Notes under the pieces: generated by a model
The model's input: the letters and a program-made list of their open reading frames with translations, nothing else
Told to the model about the DNA's origin: nothing
Databases searched by the model: none
Part shown: in pieces, positions 17,238 to 25,851 of the stretch
How positions within the stretch are numbered: the first letter of the stretch is position 1
Layout: every line of letters starts with the position of its first letter
Assembly: GCA_043745195.1 (NCBI GenBank)
Contig: JAYTTF010000067.1
Coordinates: 1-64,000, forward strand
Direction: 5' to 3'
Length of the DNA stretch: 64,000 nt
From: JANXSF01 sp043745195
Lineage (GTDB): Bacteria > Acidobacteriota > Terriglobia > Bryobacterales > Bryobacteraceae
Program-made: the position numbers and the translations under genes

Positions 17238-18572
17238 TTGCCCACGGAAATACAAAACGGCCAGCAGCCTGGAACGCTGCATAAAGTTCTCGGTGCAGCA
17301 TTCGCGATAGCCGTCACCGTTGGCGGAACAGTGGGTCCAGGCGTGCTGCGATCGCCGGGTTTTATTGCCGCACTGGCAAGCTCTCCCGCGATGATGTTAG
17401 CCTTGTGGGCCGCAGGCGGGTTGTACGCACTGTTGGGCACCATGGCTGTTGCTGAACTGGCTTCGTTGTTTCCTGAAGCTGGAGGTCTTTATGTCTACGC
17501 ACGGGAAGCGTTCGGGGAAGTTGCAGGGATAACCATCGGTTGGAGCGATCTTGTGGCCACATGTGCCGCTGCCGCCTCTATTGCGGTTACTGGATCCGAT
17601 TTTGCCGTGGCGCTTTGGCCAGGCTTGGCAGGCATGGAAACCATTTTTTCAGTTTTGGCCGTTCTGTTTTTCGCAGCGATTCAATGGCAAGGAATTAGGA
17701 CCAGCGGATGGGTTCAGGAATGGACAAGCATTCTGCAAGTAGGCGTTCTGCTGATATTGGTCGGCTGCTGTTTCTTTCTTCGCGGCAATGTGGATCCTGC
17801 GACCTCCACCCTTCCAATTCGAGATCCCTCTTGGACGGCACTTGGCGGAGCGTTCCTTGCAATGAGGTACATCATTATGGACTACGACGGATGGTACAGT
17901 GCCATCTATTTTTCTGAAGAGGATCGTGAGCAAGGCGGCGGCATGGGACGTTCTATGGTGATTGGTGTGTTGGTGATCATTGCCTGCTACATCGCACTGA
18001 ACGCTGCGTTTCTGTCCGTGCTGCCGTTACCGCAGTTGGCCGGATCGAAGCTGGCGGCTGCCGACGTTGCTCACAAATTATTAGGCCCTGCCGGGGCCAA
18101 AGCCATCACTTTAATTTCACTCATCATGGCAGTCGCAGTGATTCATCCAATGTTGTTGATGAACTCACGCTTAGCATTTTCCATGGGGCGTTCCGGAATA
18201 CTTTGGCACAAGCTAGCGACCGTGAACAAGGCAGGAACACCCACGTTTGGCTTGATCCTCAGCACCTTGTTGATCGTGTTCTTCACTGCCACCGGAACTT
18301 TTGAAAAGCTGTCGGCGATTGGCTCCTTCATGTTCGTAGTGAACTACGGCACTTCTTTTCTTGCGCTGGTGGTGATCAGGAAAAGGGCTCCGGAGTTGTT
18401 CAGGCCATTTCAAGCTTGGGGTGCACCTTGGACAACATTTATAGCAATCCTGGCAAGTGCGGGTTACTTGGCCGGGGTGGCATGGAACGATCAAGCCAAC
18501 AGCAGCATGGCTATTTTGTTCCTTCTGCTTGCCTATCCGGTGACGCAGCTGATAAGAAAGCTCAGTTGGTAA
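17238..18572 (+). CDS. APC family amino acid permease
   Basis: This is a 444-residue inner-membrane transporter with about twelve hydrophobic segments. The first helix region VGGTVGPGVLRSPG is the unwound substrate-binding motif of APC carriers (usual form GxGIxxxPG). Helix 2 has GGLYALLGTMAVAELASLFPEAGGLYVYARE, the conserved family signature, here containing the PEAGG element. It likely imports an amino acid by proton or sodium symport; the substrate is not predictable. It starts with TTG 14 bp after the GT4 gene but has its own -10-like element. Its stop lies 2 bp from the convergent LplT-Aas gene. Confidence 0.9.
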   Translation: MPTEIQNGQQPGTLHKVLGAAFAIAVTVGGTVGPGVLRSPGFIAALASSPAMMLALWAAGGLYALLGTMAVAELASLFPEAGGLYVYAREAFGEVAGITIGWSDLVATCAAAASIAVTGSDFAVALWPGLAGMETIFSVLAVLFFAAIQWQGIRTSGWVQEWTSILQVGVLLILVGCCFFLRGNVDPATSTLPIRDPSWTALGGAFLAMRYIIMDYDGWYSAIYFSEEDREQGGGMGRSMVIGVLVIIACYIALNAAFLSVLPLPQLAGSKLAAADVAHKLLGPAGAKAITLISLIMAVAVIHPMLLMNSRLAFSMGRSGILWHKLATVNKAGTPTFGLILSTLLIVFFTATGTFEKLSAIGSFMFVVNYGTSFLALVVIRKRAPELFRPFQAWGAPWTTFIAILASAGYLAGVAWNDQANSSMAILFLLLAYPVTQLIRKLSW

Positions 18573-18574
18573 AC

Positions 18575-21500
18575 TTACTCTGCAGCCAGAGTGGCAGCTA
18601 GTTTCCTGGCACCGCGTAAGTCAGTTTTCCCGGAACCCAAACTAGGAATCGCTTCAATCGCATAGTAGTTTTCCCTCTTGGGAATCCACAGCGCAGGCAA
18701 CTCACTTTCGGAGAGTTTCTTCCATAATTCTGCGGGTGCCATATCAGAGCCTGAATACAATACAACCAGCCGTTCACCGCGAGTATCGTCAGGGATGCTT
18801 GCAACATGGCATAGGGCATCGCCTAGCACTGCATGCAATGCTTCTTCTACTTTTAAGTGAGGGACCATCTCTCCGCCGATCTTACTAAAGCGCGCCAAGC
18901 GGTCAGTGATTTTCAAAAAACCATCCTCATCCATCACGCCGATGTCGCCAGTAATGTAGAAGCCGTTGTACATCACCCTTGAGGTTAGTTCCGGCTGCTT
19001 GAGGTAACCGGCCATCAGGCTGGGACTCTTCACAAGCAATAGTCCCTCAGCGCCTGCTTCCAGGGGTTGGAAAGAATCAGGGTCCACCACTTTGACCACT
19101 GTTCCAGGAATTGGGCAACCTACCGTGCCAGGTTTGCGACCCTTTTGGGCGTTTGTAGTATCGATGAAATCGGGGACATTCAAGCTGATAACAGGGGACA
19201 TTTCCGTGCAGCCATAACCTTCCATCACTTCCACTCCGTATTTTTCGCGGAAGCCTTCGGCAACGGCTTCCCGCATTTTTTCGGCGGCCACGATCACCCA
19301 GCGCAGGTGTGCGAATTGTTCCTTGGTGACTTTCCGCAAATACCCTGTGCAGAAAGTTGGCGTGGAAACCAGGAAAGTACCACGATGCTTTTCCGCCAGT
19401 TCGCCGATCACTTTTGCGTCCATCGGTGAATAGTGATAAACAGCTTTGAACGCCTTCACCAATGGGAACCACATGGTGCAGCAATATCCGAAGGAATGGA
19501 ACAGGGGTAGTGCACCGATGAGGCAATCGGTTTCGTTGACGGGAAATACTTGCGCGGTGGCCCTAAGGTTGGAAAGAACGTTGAAGTGAGTCAACTGCAC
19601 TCCTTTGGGAATGCCTGTACTTCCACTTGAAAAAATCACCGTGGCAATATCATCGGGAGCGGCGTTACATAGCGAACCAACAGGTAGAAAGCGGGCACGG
19701 ATGGCTGCCTTCGTCTTATCAGAACTGGAAAACCCAGTCATCAATTCGTCAAAGAAGACAAAGCCGGGGCGCTCGGCGATTTTCGCTTTTTCAAGAAACG
19801 CTCTGGTTGTGAAAATCGTCTTCAATTCACATAGTTCACTGCTGTCTTCTAGCACTTCAGGGCCCGTGGTGTAGTTCAAGTTGACGGAAGTGCGCGCAGC
19901 GAATGCGATGCCTAAATTGGCAAGCACTCCACCAACGGAAGATGGTAGCAACAAGCCAATGCGCTGCTCGCCGGACCTTTCACGATCAAGCCATGATGCG
20001 ATTAACAAGCCAGCAATTAAACACTCGCCATAGGTTAACTCCTTGTCTGAAGAATCGGCGATGGCGATTCGTTTCCAATTGCGTCTGGCGGTAATGGCGA
20101 ACTGTACCGGCAAAACGTCGCTAGCCTCTTTGCGTTCTGTCCAAGCGGTGGATCCCAATTCAGCAATCACTTCGCGGAGTTTCACAGGGGAAATGCCAGC
20201 GGCCATTGGTTCACCATAATAGATGCCCAACTTCTTGCGCCAAGGGCTGCTCCAATTGGTGAATGACACGCCACGAAGAACAGAAAACGGTGTATCCACG
20301 CCGCGGTCAATCCAGATGGGAATAATTGGCGCACCGGTGCCTTCCACAATCCGTTCAAACCCACGTTGTAAGGGAAGTAAGTTTCCGGTTCGTGTCAGTG
20401 AACCTTCCGGGAAGATTCCTACCAGTTCCCCCGATTCCAATTCCCGCTTGCCGGCGCGAAGAGATTCGATTACGTCCCGCTTAGAGTTTTGTGAAACAGG
20501 TATGGATTTAAAAGCGCTGAAAAACCAATGACCCCAACTGGAATAGTAGTAGGGCCGCCAAACCATCCAACGAATAAACCGAGGTGTGGCAACGCCGGTG
20601 AGGATGGTGTCAATAAATGTGGTGTGGTTGGATATCAGCATGGCTGCACCAGTAGTTGGAACAAATTCCTTGCCCACCGCTTTAACATCGAACATAGTGT
20701 GCAGCCACGCGCGAAACCCGAAGCGCATTACCAGTTCAGGCATGATGACGATCACTGCAATTGAGGCGGCCAATTCCATAAGGCCAACAACTGCGAAGAT
20801 CCAGCGGGGGTGCAGTTTCATTACTTCATCCAACAAGTAGAACAAGCCACTGGCAGAGATCACGCCCAGCATGTTGTAAAAATTATTCGTGGCGATTAGC
20901 CGGCCCTTCTCAGTATGGGCAGGCTTTTCCTGCAAGTATGCGTTCAAGGGGACAATGAAGAGACCACCGGAAAGTCCGACTAGGACGAGCCAGAATGCTG
21001 CTGCGTTGAATGAACCAGCACCGCTTAGAGCTAGCGCAAAAATGCCCATCAGAATAGAGCCTACAGGGACCAAACCTAGCTCCACATAATCGCCAGAGAT
21101 TTTTCCGGCAATTACTGAACCCACGGCAATACCGACTGCTAGTGCTGCCGCCAGCAAACCCGCATCCGATTCACTTACGCCTAAGGTCAGACGGCCAAAC
21201 ATCAGCATGTTCATTTGAAAGAGTGCACCGACAAACCAGAAAAAAGTGATGCCTAGGACGGTAAGCCACATGGTGCGCTGGGCAATCATACGCCGGGTGC
21301 CGTCTATGATTTCTGCAAAGGGATTCCAATGTATTGGACCGCTTGCTCCGCTGGGCTTTACCTTCGGGATACCCAGGCTCGTTAGCGATCCAATCACCGC
21401 AAGCAGTAGAAGAACACTACCCATCCTAAAAGGTTCCAACTTCCAGTGTTCGTAAAGTAAGGTCCCAACGCTGGCACCCAGAACAATTGCTGCGAACGTT

Positions 21501-21970
21501 GTCATTTCCAGCAACCCGTTGGCACGCGACAGATCCGATTCCGGCAGCATCTCTGGAAGGATTCCGTATTTGGCAGGACTGAAAAAATTAGCTTGAATAG
21601 CAAGCATGAACAGGACCACAAGCAGATATTCCATGCGCCCGCTAATCAACGCTGCAATCCCCACAGTCATTACAAGCATTTCAAAAGCTTTGGTGAAGAT
21701 TAGGACTTTCGTTTTTGAGAAGCGGTCGGCAAGTTGACCGGACCAGCCGGCGAACAGAAGAAAGGGAACTACAAAAACGGCGCCGGCCAAAGCCAGCCAT
21801 TTCCCTTTTTCAGCGGCCATATCAACAGCAGCAACGCTGACAATCATTTTGTAAACGTTGTCGTTGAATGCGCCCAGGAACTGCGTCCAAAGGAAACATT
21901 GAAATCCACCGTCTTTCAGCAGACGGTTGTAGCTTGAACTTGCCATAGTGTTTTTGTTTTCGGCGGTCAT
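18575..21970 (-). CDS. three-domain LplT-PlsC-Aas protein: MFS flippase, acyltransferase, acyl-ACP/CoA synthetase
   Basis: One frame encodes three enzymes of lysophospholipid repair. Residues about 15-410 are an MFS transporter like LplT (AFNDNVYK, ADRFSKTKVLIF, NFFSPAKYG). Residues about 430-610 are a PlsC acyltransferase with NHTTFID (448-454) and FPEGS (520-524). The remainder is an AMP-forming acyl-activating domain with FSSGSTGIPKG, EGYGCTEMSP and YITGDIG. In E. coli LplT and Aas are separate proteins that import and re-acylate lysophosphatidylethanolamine; the fused form occurs in several phyla. The ATG at 21970 is chosen because the domain begins soon after; 21946 is the alternative, and the open frame extends to 22057. 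Divergent from a sigma-54 activator. Confidence 0.9.
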   Translation of the reverse strand: MTAENKNTMASSSYNRLLKDGGFQCFLWTQFLGAFNDNVYKMIVSVAAVDMAAEKGKWLALAGAVFVVPFLLFAGWSGQLADRFSKTKVLIFTKAFEMLVMTVGIAALISGRMEYLLVVLFMLAIQANFFSPAKYGILPEMLPESDLSRANGLLEMTTFAAIVLGASVGTLLYEHWKLEPFRMGSVLLLLAVIGSLTSLGIPKVKPSGASGPIHWNPFAEIIDGTRRMIAQRTMWLTVLGITFFWFVGALFQMNMLMFGRLTLGVSESDAGLLAAALAVGIAVGSVIAGKISGDYVELGLVPVGSILMGIFALALSGAGSFNAAAFWLVLVGLSGGLFIVPLNAYLQEKPAHTEKGRLIATNNFYNMLGVISASGLFYLLDEVMKLHPRWIFAVVGLMELAASIAVIVIMPELVMRFGFRAWLHTMFDVKAVGKEFVPTTGAAMLISNHTTFIDTILTGVATPRFIRWMVWRPYYYSSWGHWFFSAFKSIPVSQNSKRDVIESLRAGKRELESGELVGIFPEGSLTRTGNLLPLQRGFERIVEGTGAPIIPIWIDRGVDTPFSVLRGVSFTNWSSPWRKKLGIYYGEPMAAGISPVKLREVIAELGSTAWTERKEASDVLPVQFAITARRNWKRIAIADSSDKELTYGECLIAGLLIASWLDRERSGEQRIGLLLPSSVGGVLANLGIAFAARTSVNLNYTTGPEVLEDSSELCELKTIFTTRAFLEKAKIAERPGFVFFDELMTGFSSSDKTKAAIRARFLPVGSLCNAAPDDIATVIFSSGSTGIPKGVQLTHFNVLSNLRATAQVFPVNETDCLIGALPLFHSFGYCCTMWFPLVKAFKAVYHYSPMDAKVIGELAEKHRGTFLVSTPTFCTGYLRKVTKEQFAHLRWVIVAAEKMREAVAEGFREKYGVEVMEGYGCTEMSPVISLNVPDFIDTTNAQKGRKPGTVGCPIPGTVVKVVDPDSFQPLEAGAEGLLLVKSPSLMAGYLKQPELTSRVMYNGFYITGDIGVMDEDGFLKITDRLARFSKIGGEMVPHLKVEEALHAVLGDALCHVASIPDDTRGERLVVLYSGSDMAPAELWKKLSESELPALWIPKRENYYAIEAIPSLGSGKTDLRGARKLAATLAAE
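18577..18592. terminator. weak stem-loop at the convergent junction
   Basis: ACTCTG-CAGC-CAGAGT forms a perfect 6-bp stem with a 4-nt loop, starting 5 bp after the permease stop and lying within the last codons of the opposite gene. No T-tract follows on either strand, so terminator activity is uncertain. Confidence 0.25.
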
Positions 21971-22096
21971 GCTCTGATGTAATGCACGAGAAAGGCCAGA
22001 GGCATCTGGATATCTTCCCACGTATTTCCAATGGCTTGCAGGATGTTCTTTCGGCAATCGAAAACCGTGGCATACACATTATGATCTCAGTGAGCA

Positions 22097-22102
22097 TAAA
22101 AT
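22097..22102 (+). promoter_or_regulatory. -10-like TAAAAT before the sigma-54 activator gene
   Basis: TAAAAT ends 5 nt before ATG 22108. This favours that start over ATG 22081 and suggests a leaderless transcript. Confidence 0.45.
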
Positions 22103-22107
22103 GTACT

Positions 22108-23619
22108 ATGAGTCTTTGGACAAACGCAGAACGATCGTTTCTTGAAGCGGTGGGGAGATTGGCTTACGCCAACCCCTTTTTGCCGGAACGGGTGCAATTG
22201 GAAAAGTCTGCTCTTGGGAAAGCCTTTGTCACTGTTCCCATGTTCTGGAGCAGTTCCCCCTCCGCGCCGGAAGCGGTCAATCCAAACTTGTGGAAGATTT
22301 CTGAAAAGTTAGAACCGCTGATAGCGCGCTCGCGAGACCGGATTGCGGTTGGCGATTTATCGAAAGAGGATGCGATGGTTTATGAATCCGCAGTCCATCA
22401 TCTTTTGTACCAGCGCTGCTATCCCGAATTCATTGCATGCGGACAAACACGCTGGGGGTTCTACAAAAAGTTTGTTACCGATTGGAATTTCTTTTTTCAA
22501 ATTCCCGGGAAGCAGTTCGAGACACAGTGGCAGCCAGCACACGCATTTGCATGTTTCTGGCACATTCAACGGGCGTTTCATCACATTTTTGACGGCATCA
22601 TCGGCAACTCCTTACCGGCTGCGAAACTGCGAGCCAGTGTTTGGGAGTCGATCTTCACACACGATATGCATCGTTATAGAAGATCTCTTTATAAAAAGAT
22701 GGAACAGTTCCCCACCCTGATTACAGGGCCTTCAGGCAGTGGAAAGGAAATTGTTGCAAGAGCTATTGCCGGATCACGCTACATCGCTTTCAACGCAAAT
22801 CGATTAAGTTTTGAGGAGCCTAAAGAAGAGTTTTTTCACGCCATCAATATGGCCGCGCTTTCACCTGCGTTGATTGAGTCAGAGCTATTCGGCCATCGCC
22901 GTGGAGCGTTCACTGGTGCAGTGGGGGATCGTAAAGGATACCTGGAATCCTGTCCGCAGCTCGGTTCCGTGTTCCTGGATGAACTAGGAGAATTGGATAT
23001 CAGCCTACAAGCGAAGCTTCTGCGCGTATTGGAAACTCGCACGTTTCAGCAAGTTGGCGACGTGGTTTCCCGCAAGTTTGCAGGCAAGCTGATAGCAGCA
23101 ACCAACCGTGATTTGGCAAATGAAATTGCCAATGGAACATTTCGCGAGGATCTGTATTATCGCCTCTGCGCTGATCGCATTCAGACCCCAGGCTTGGCTG
23201 AGCAATTAAAAGATAGGCCAGAAACGCTGGATGAATTGGCGCTGTATATGGCTCGGCGAACTGCTGGAGATGAAGCGGAAACACTCTCGCAAGATGTGAA
23301 AGCATGGATGGCGCGTGAATTGCCCGCCAACTATTCCTGGCCAGGAAACTACCGTGAACTGGAACAGTGCGTGCGCAATATTTTGATTCGTCGCGGGTAT
23401 CAACCGTTGCAGCAATTCAAGCCCGTAGGGCAGGACAACTTCTACGACCAGATGAGCCGTGGTGAGGTGACTGCCGGGCAAGTGCTTTCGTATTATTCAG
23501 CACTGGTTTATTCGCAATGCGGAAGTTACGAGGAAACGGCCAAGCGGCTCGACCTGGACCGGCGCACAGTTAAGCGTTATGTTAATGCGCAGTTAGTGCT
23601 TCAAAAAACAAAGTCTTGA
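22108..23619 (+). CDS. sigma-54 interacting transcriptional activator with novel N-terminal domain
   Basis: Residues 200-420 form the AAA+ domain of bacterial enhancer-binding proteins: Walker A GPSGSGKE (207-214), the sigma-54 contact motif GAFTGA (266-271), Walker B VFLDELGE (288-295), and the arginine-finger region FREDLYYRL. The C-terminus has an HTH (YEETAKRLDLDRRTVKRYV). The first 200 residues match no receiver, GAF, PAS or V4R sensor that I recognise; they are rich in Trp, Phe and His (for example HAFACFWHIQRAFHHIF) and could sense a hydrophobic ligand. An Ala/Asn-rich loop replaces the usual NCAA motif. It is divergent from the LplT-PlsC-Aas gene, whose regulation it may control (inference). 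Confidence 0.88.
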   Translation: MSLWTNAERSFLEAVGRLAYANPFLPERVQLEKSALGKAFVTVPMFWSSSPSAPEAVNPNLWKISEKLEPLIARSRDRIAVGDLSKEDAMVYESAVHHLLYQRCYPEFIACGQTRWGFYKKFVTDWNFFFQIPGKQFETQWQPAHAFACFWHIQRAFHHIFDGIIGNSLPAAKLRASVWESIFTHDMHRYRRSLYKKMEQFPTLITGPSGSGKEIVARAIAGSRYIAFNANRLSFEEPKEEFFHAINMAALSPALIESELFGHRRGAFTGAVGDRKGYLESCPQLGSVFLDELGELDISLQAKLLRVLETRTFQQVGDVVSRKFAGKLIAATNRDLANEIANGTFREDLYYRLCADRIQTPGLAEQLKDRPETLDELALYMARRTAGDEAETLSQDVKAWMARELPANYSWPGNYRELEQCVRNILIRRGYQPLQQFKPVGQDNFYDQMSRGEVTAGQVLSYYSALVYSQCGSYEETAKRLDLDRRTVKRYVNAQLVLQKTKS

Positions 23620-24547
23620 AAAGCTCGGCCCGCGCGCCGATGGCAACTTTTGCATTGTGTGTAAGCCCGGGTGATGCTTGCGACCTGCCTTCTTCAGGCT
23701 TGTCACGCTTAATGCGAATCGTCAGATTTTCGGAAATCAAGACTTTGGGATCAATCAAGGCAACTGCGGCCAACGGGTCCCAGGCTTGATAGATACCTTG
23801 CATCACCAGATCTTTCTCGCTGAGCAACATTTGCAGAACGGCGTCTCCCAGCTTGTTCTTTTTCAATTGTTCCAACTCTTTCAGGAATTCCGGGCCAATA
23901 GGAACGCGGCTGGTAGCGTCCAGAGGCACCAACCGAATTGGAAGCCCAGCATTGATCACGCGTTCGGCGGCTAGTGGGTCGATGTAAAAATTCCATTCAG
24001 CGGTAATGTTGTCGGTCTTGAAAACTCCTCCATCCCCCAGGTTGCCTTGCACGCGAACAGCGCCGCCCATGATGACAAGGTTCTGGATCACCTTTGCAGC
24101 ATTTTTCGAACCTTGCAAACCCTCAGCTAAATTGGTTAACGGCCCCAGCGCAAGTACAATAACTGGGCGTTTGGTGTCCTTCAAACGCTTTTTCCAAAAC
24201 TCAGCCGCTGTCTGTGTTTGAGGACTTCCTTTGGCTGTGGGAAGTTTCAGGTCGGGTAATACGTCTGATGTATCGCGCCAAGCTTTCGGAAATTCCGCTG
24301 AGCCTTGCAACGGCGTCGAGCGGCCAAGATAGACCGGCACATTCCCTTTACCAGCCAGTTCCAGCAACCGGATCACATTTACAGCTCCTGAGTTCACATG
24401 TGCCAAACCGTTGGCAATGGTGATGGCTTCAATTTTCACATCTGGCTGCGCCAATAGATAAGCGATGGCCATCATGTCGTCCACGCCGCAATCGGTGTCG
24501 ATAATCACTGGCTGCGCCAAGGTTGCTAATAGTAGAAGAGACAGCAC
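23582..24547 (-). CDS. secreted nucleoside hydrolase (IunH family)
   Basis: The calcium-binding aspartate cluster DTDCGVDD (17-24) is at the N-terminus as in inosine-uridine preferring nucleoside hydrolases, preceded by a short signal-like segment (MLSLLLLATLAQP). Other family sequences are LALGPLTNLAE, NLVIMGGAV, AEWNFYIDPLAAERV and YQAWDPLAAVAL (distal Asp ligand). It should split ribonucleosides into base and ribose, probably outside the cytoplasm. Its start directly follows the stop of the papain-like protease gene, so the two are coupled. Its 3' end overlaps the convergent sigma-54 activator gene by 38 bp. Confidence 0.9.
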   Translation of the reverse strand: MLSLLLLATLAQPVIIDTDCGVDDMMAIAYLLAQPDVKIEAITIANGLAHVNSGAVNVIRLLELAGKGNVPVYLGRSTPLQGSAEFPKAWRDTSDVLPDLKLPTAKGSPQTQTAAEFWKKRLKDTKRPVIVLALGPLTNLAEGLQGSKNAAKVIQNLVIMGGAVRVQGNLGDGGVFKTDNITAEWNFYIDPLAAERVINAGLPIRLVPLDATSRVPIGPEFLKELEQLKKNKLGDAVLQMLLSEKDLVMQGIYQAWDPLAAVALIDPKVLISENLTIRIKRDKPEEGRSQASPGLTHNAKVAIGARAELFKTLFFEALTAH

Positions 24548-25825
24548 TCAGGTTTTCTCCACTTGTTTTTTGTCGAGCAGAACGGCAACGAAATCGGGCT
24601 CACTTTCCGCCAACACATTTTTCGGAATATAACAGTAGCCCTTATCGCCCCATTGACTGCCCCAAGAATTTTTCACGATATAAAAATTGCCTGTGTATCC
24701 GCACAGCAGCATGGCATGGCGACCGTGAATGCCGCTTGGTTCTTCAGCGGCGTTCACCGTTCCGTCGCGGCCAACTTCAGAAAAACGGGGACCAGTGTTC
24801 ATGGAAAGCTGAACCGGGCAGCCGGCACTCAACACTTTTTTCACATCGTCCAATGCAACGGGCCAAGGCTTGGCTGGAAGCCTATGCTGTTCTGCGTCAG
24901 CAGCCATTTGCCGTTGATCCACCAGCGGCTGAGGCGAATCGTCAGGCCATAACATTTGCCGGCAAGTACCTTCTTGCGCCAGAACTTGTCCGGGTTCAGG
25001 ACCAGGCACGGTACCTTCCCCGCCTTGATAAGCATAGTGAAAATTCTGAGCATCGCCCTGCATTTGCTGAAATTGCAACATAGTGTAATTGGCGGAAAGT
25101 CGCGGGGCTTCACCTTGCATTATGTTGTGAGCCATTTCGGTGGCATGGGTCCAGGCGAAGGCAGCACAGCGGGAGGTTTGCTTCTGGTCAGCCACGGGCG
25201 AGGCATATTTACGCAGGTCCACCGCATCCTGCGGCTGGATACTCTCAAAAGCTACTGGGAGCGGTTGAGGCTGCAAGCGTTCGCCACTTCCACCTGGGAC
25301 GGACACTTGAACATTGCTGAAATCAATGCCACTGTAGCGGGATTGCAAAATGGCCAGCAGTGCCATGGGCAGAAAACCGTGGCCAAACAATTTGCCGTCG
25401 CGTTCAAAAAGGTGGACTGTTTCGGAACTACCTGGCGCAAGCTGCTCGAAATTCCGCTCGAAGTTAGGATTTTCAAAAGGCTGATAACCACTGTCGGCTA
25501 GTTGAGTGGCTAGGGTATCGCCGAAAAATGGATGATCTCCAAAAATGTTTTCGGCGGACTGTTTGTAATCGTCTTGGCTCCAGTTGCCTTCGTCGTCTTC
25601 AAAGTCCGCTTCGCCGGCATTGGGGAAATCATCGGCGGATGCGAAAACAGATGGATCCACTTCGGGCAAATCTTCGTCGTCAAAATCGTCTGCGGCGAAG
25701 TCATTTTCCTGATCTGCTTCGTCTTTGGAGTCTTCGGCTTCTCCCTCAATACTTTCGTCGTCCTCAAAATCCTGATCGTCGTCAAAATCGAAGTCGTCAT
25801 CATCCGGGGCACAGGAATAGCGCAT
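24548..25825 (-). CDS. papain-like (C1) cysteine peptidase with long acidic N-terminus
   Basis: The C1 catalytic set is complete: Gln214 and Cys220 in DQKQTSRCAAFAW, His370 in GRHAMLLCGY and Asn386 in VKNSWGSQWGDKGY. The first 90 residues are extremely Asp/Glu-rich and low in complexity; residues 90-200 are a linker region without a recognised fold. No signal peptide is seen, so it may be cytoplasmic or exported by another route. Acidic propeptides are known to keep some proteases inactive, which would fit but is inference. It is immediately followed by the nucleoside hydrolase gene. A TATCAT hexamer lies 11 nt before the ATG. Confidence 0.88.
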   Translation of the reverse strand: MRYSCAPDDDDFDFDDDQDFEDDESIEGEAEDSKDEADQENDFAADDFDDEDLPEVDPSVFASADDFPNAGEADFEDDEGNWSQDDYKQSAENIFGDHPFFGDTLATQLADSGYQPFENPNFERNFEQLAPGSSETVHLFERDGKLFGHGFLPMALLAILQSRYSGIDFSNVQVSVPGGSGERLQPQPLPVAFESIQPQDAVDLRKYASPVADQKQTSRCAAFAWTHATEMAHNIMQGEAPRLSANYTMLQFQQMQGDAQNFHYAYQGGEGTVPGPEPGQVLAQEGTCRQMLWPDDSPQPLVDQRQMAADAEQHRLPAKPWPVALDDVKKVLSAGCPVQLSMNTGPRFSEVGRDGTVNAAEEPSGIHGRHAMLLCGYTGNFYIVKNSWGSQWGDKGYCYIPKNVLAESEPDFVAVLLDKKQVEKT

Positions 25826-25836
25826 AGTCTTATCTC

Positions 25837-25842
25837 ATGATA
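25837..25842 (-). promoter_or_regulatory. -10-like TATCAT before the papain-like gene
   Basis: On the minus strand TATCAT ends 11 nt before the ATG at 25825. No Shine-Dalgarno sequence is apparent. Confidence 0.35.
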
Positions 25843-25851
25843 CGCATCGCA

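Noticed and set aside
18577..18592. Stem-loop after the permease as a strong intrinsic terminator
   Set aside because: Only a 6-bp stem and no T-tract on either strand; kept as a weak feature only.
25500..25840. Long plus-strand open frames opposite the acidic N-terminus of the papain-like gene
   Set aside because: They are the antisense of a GAT/GAC-rich tract, which gives stop-free frames by composition; no domain or ribosome site.
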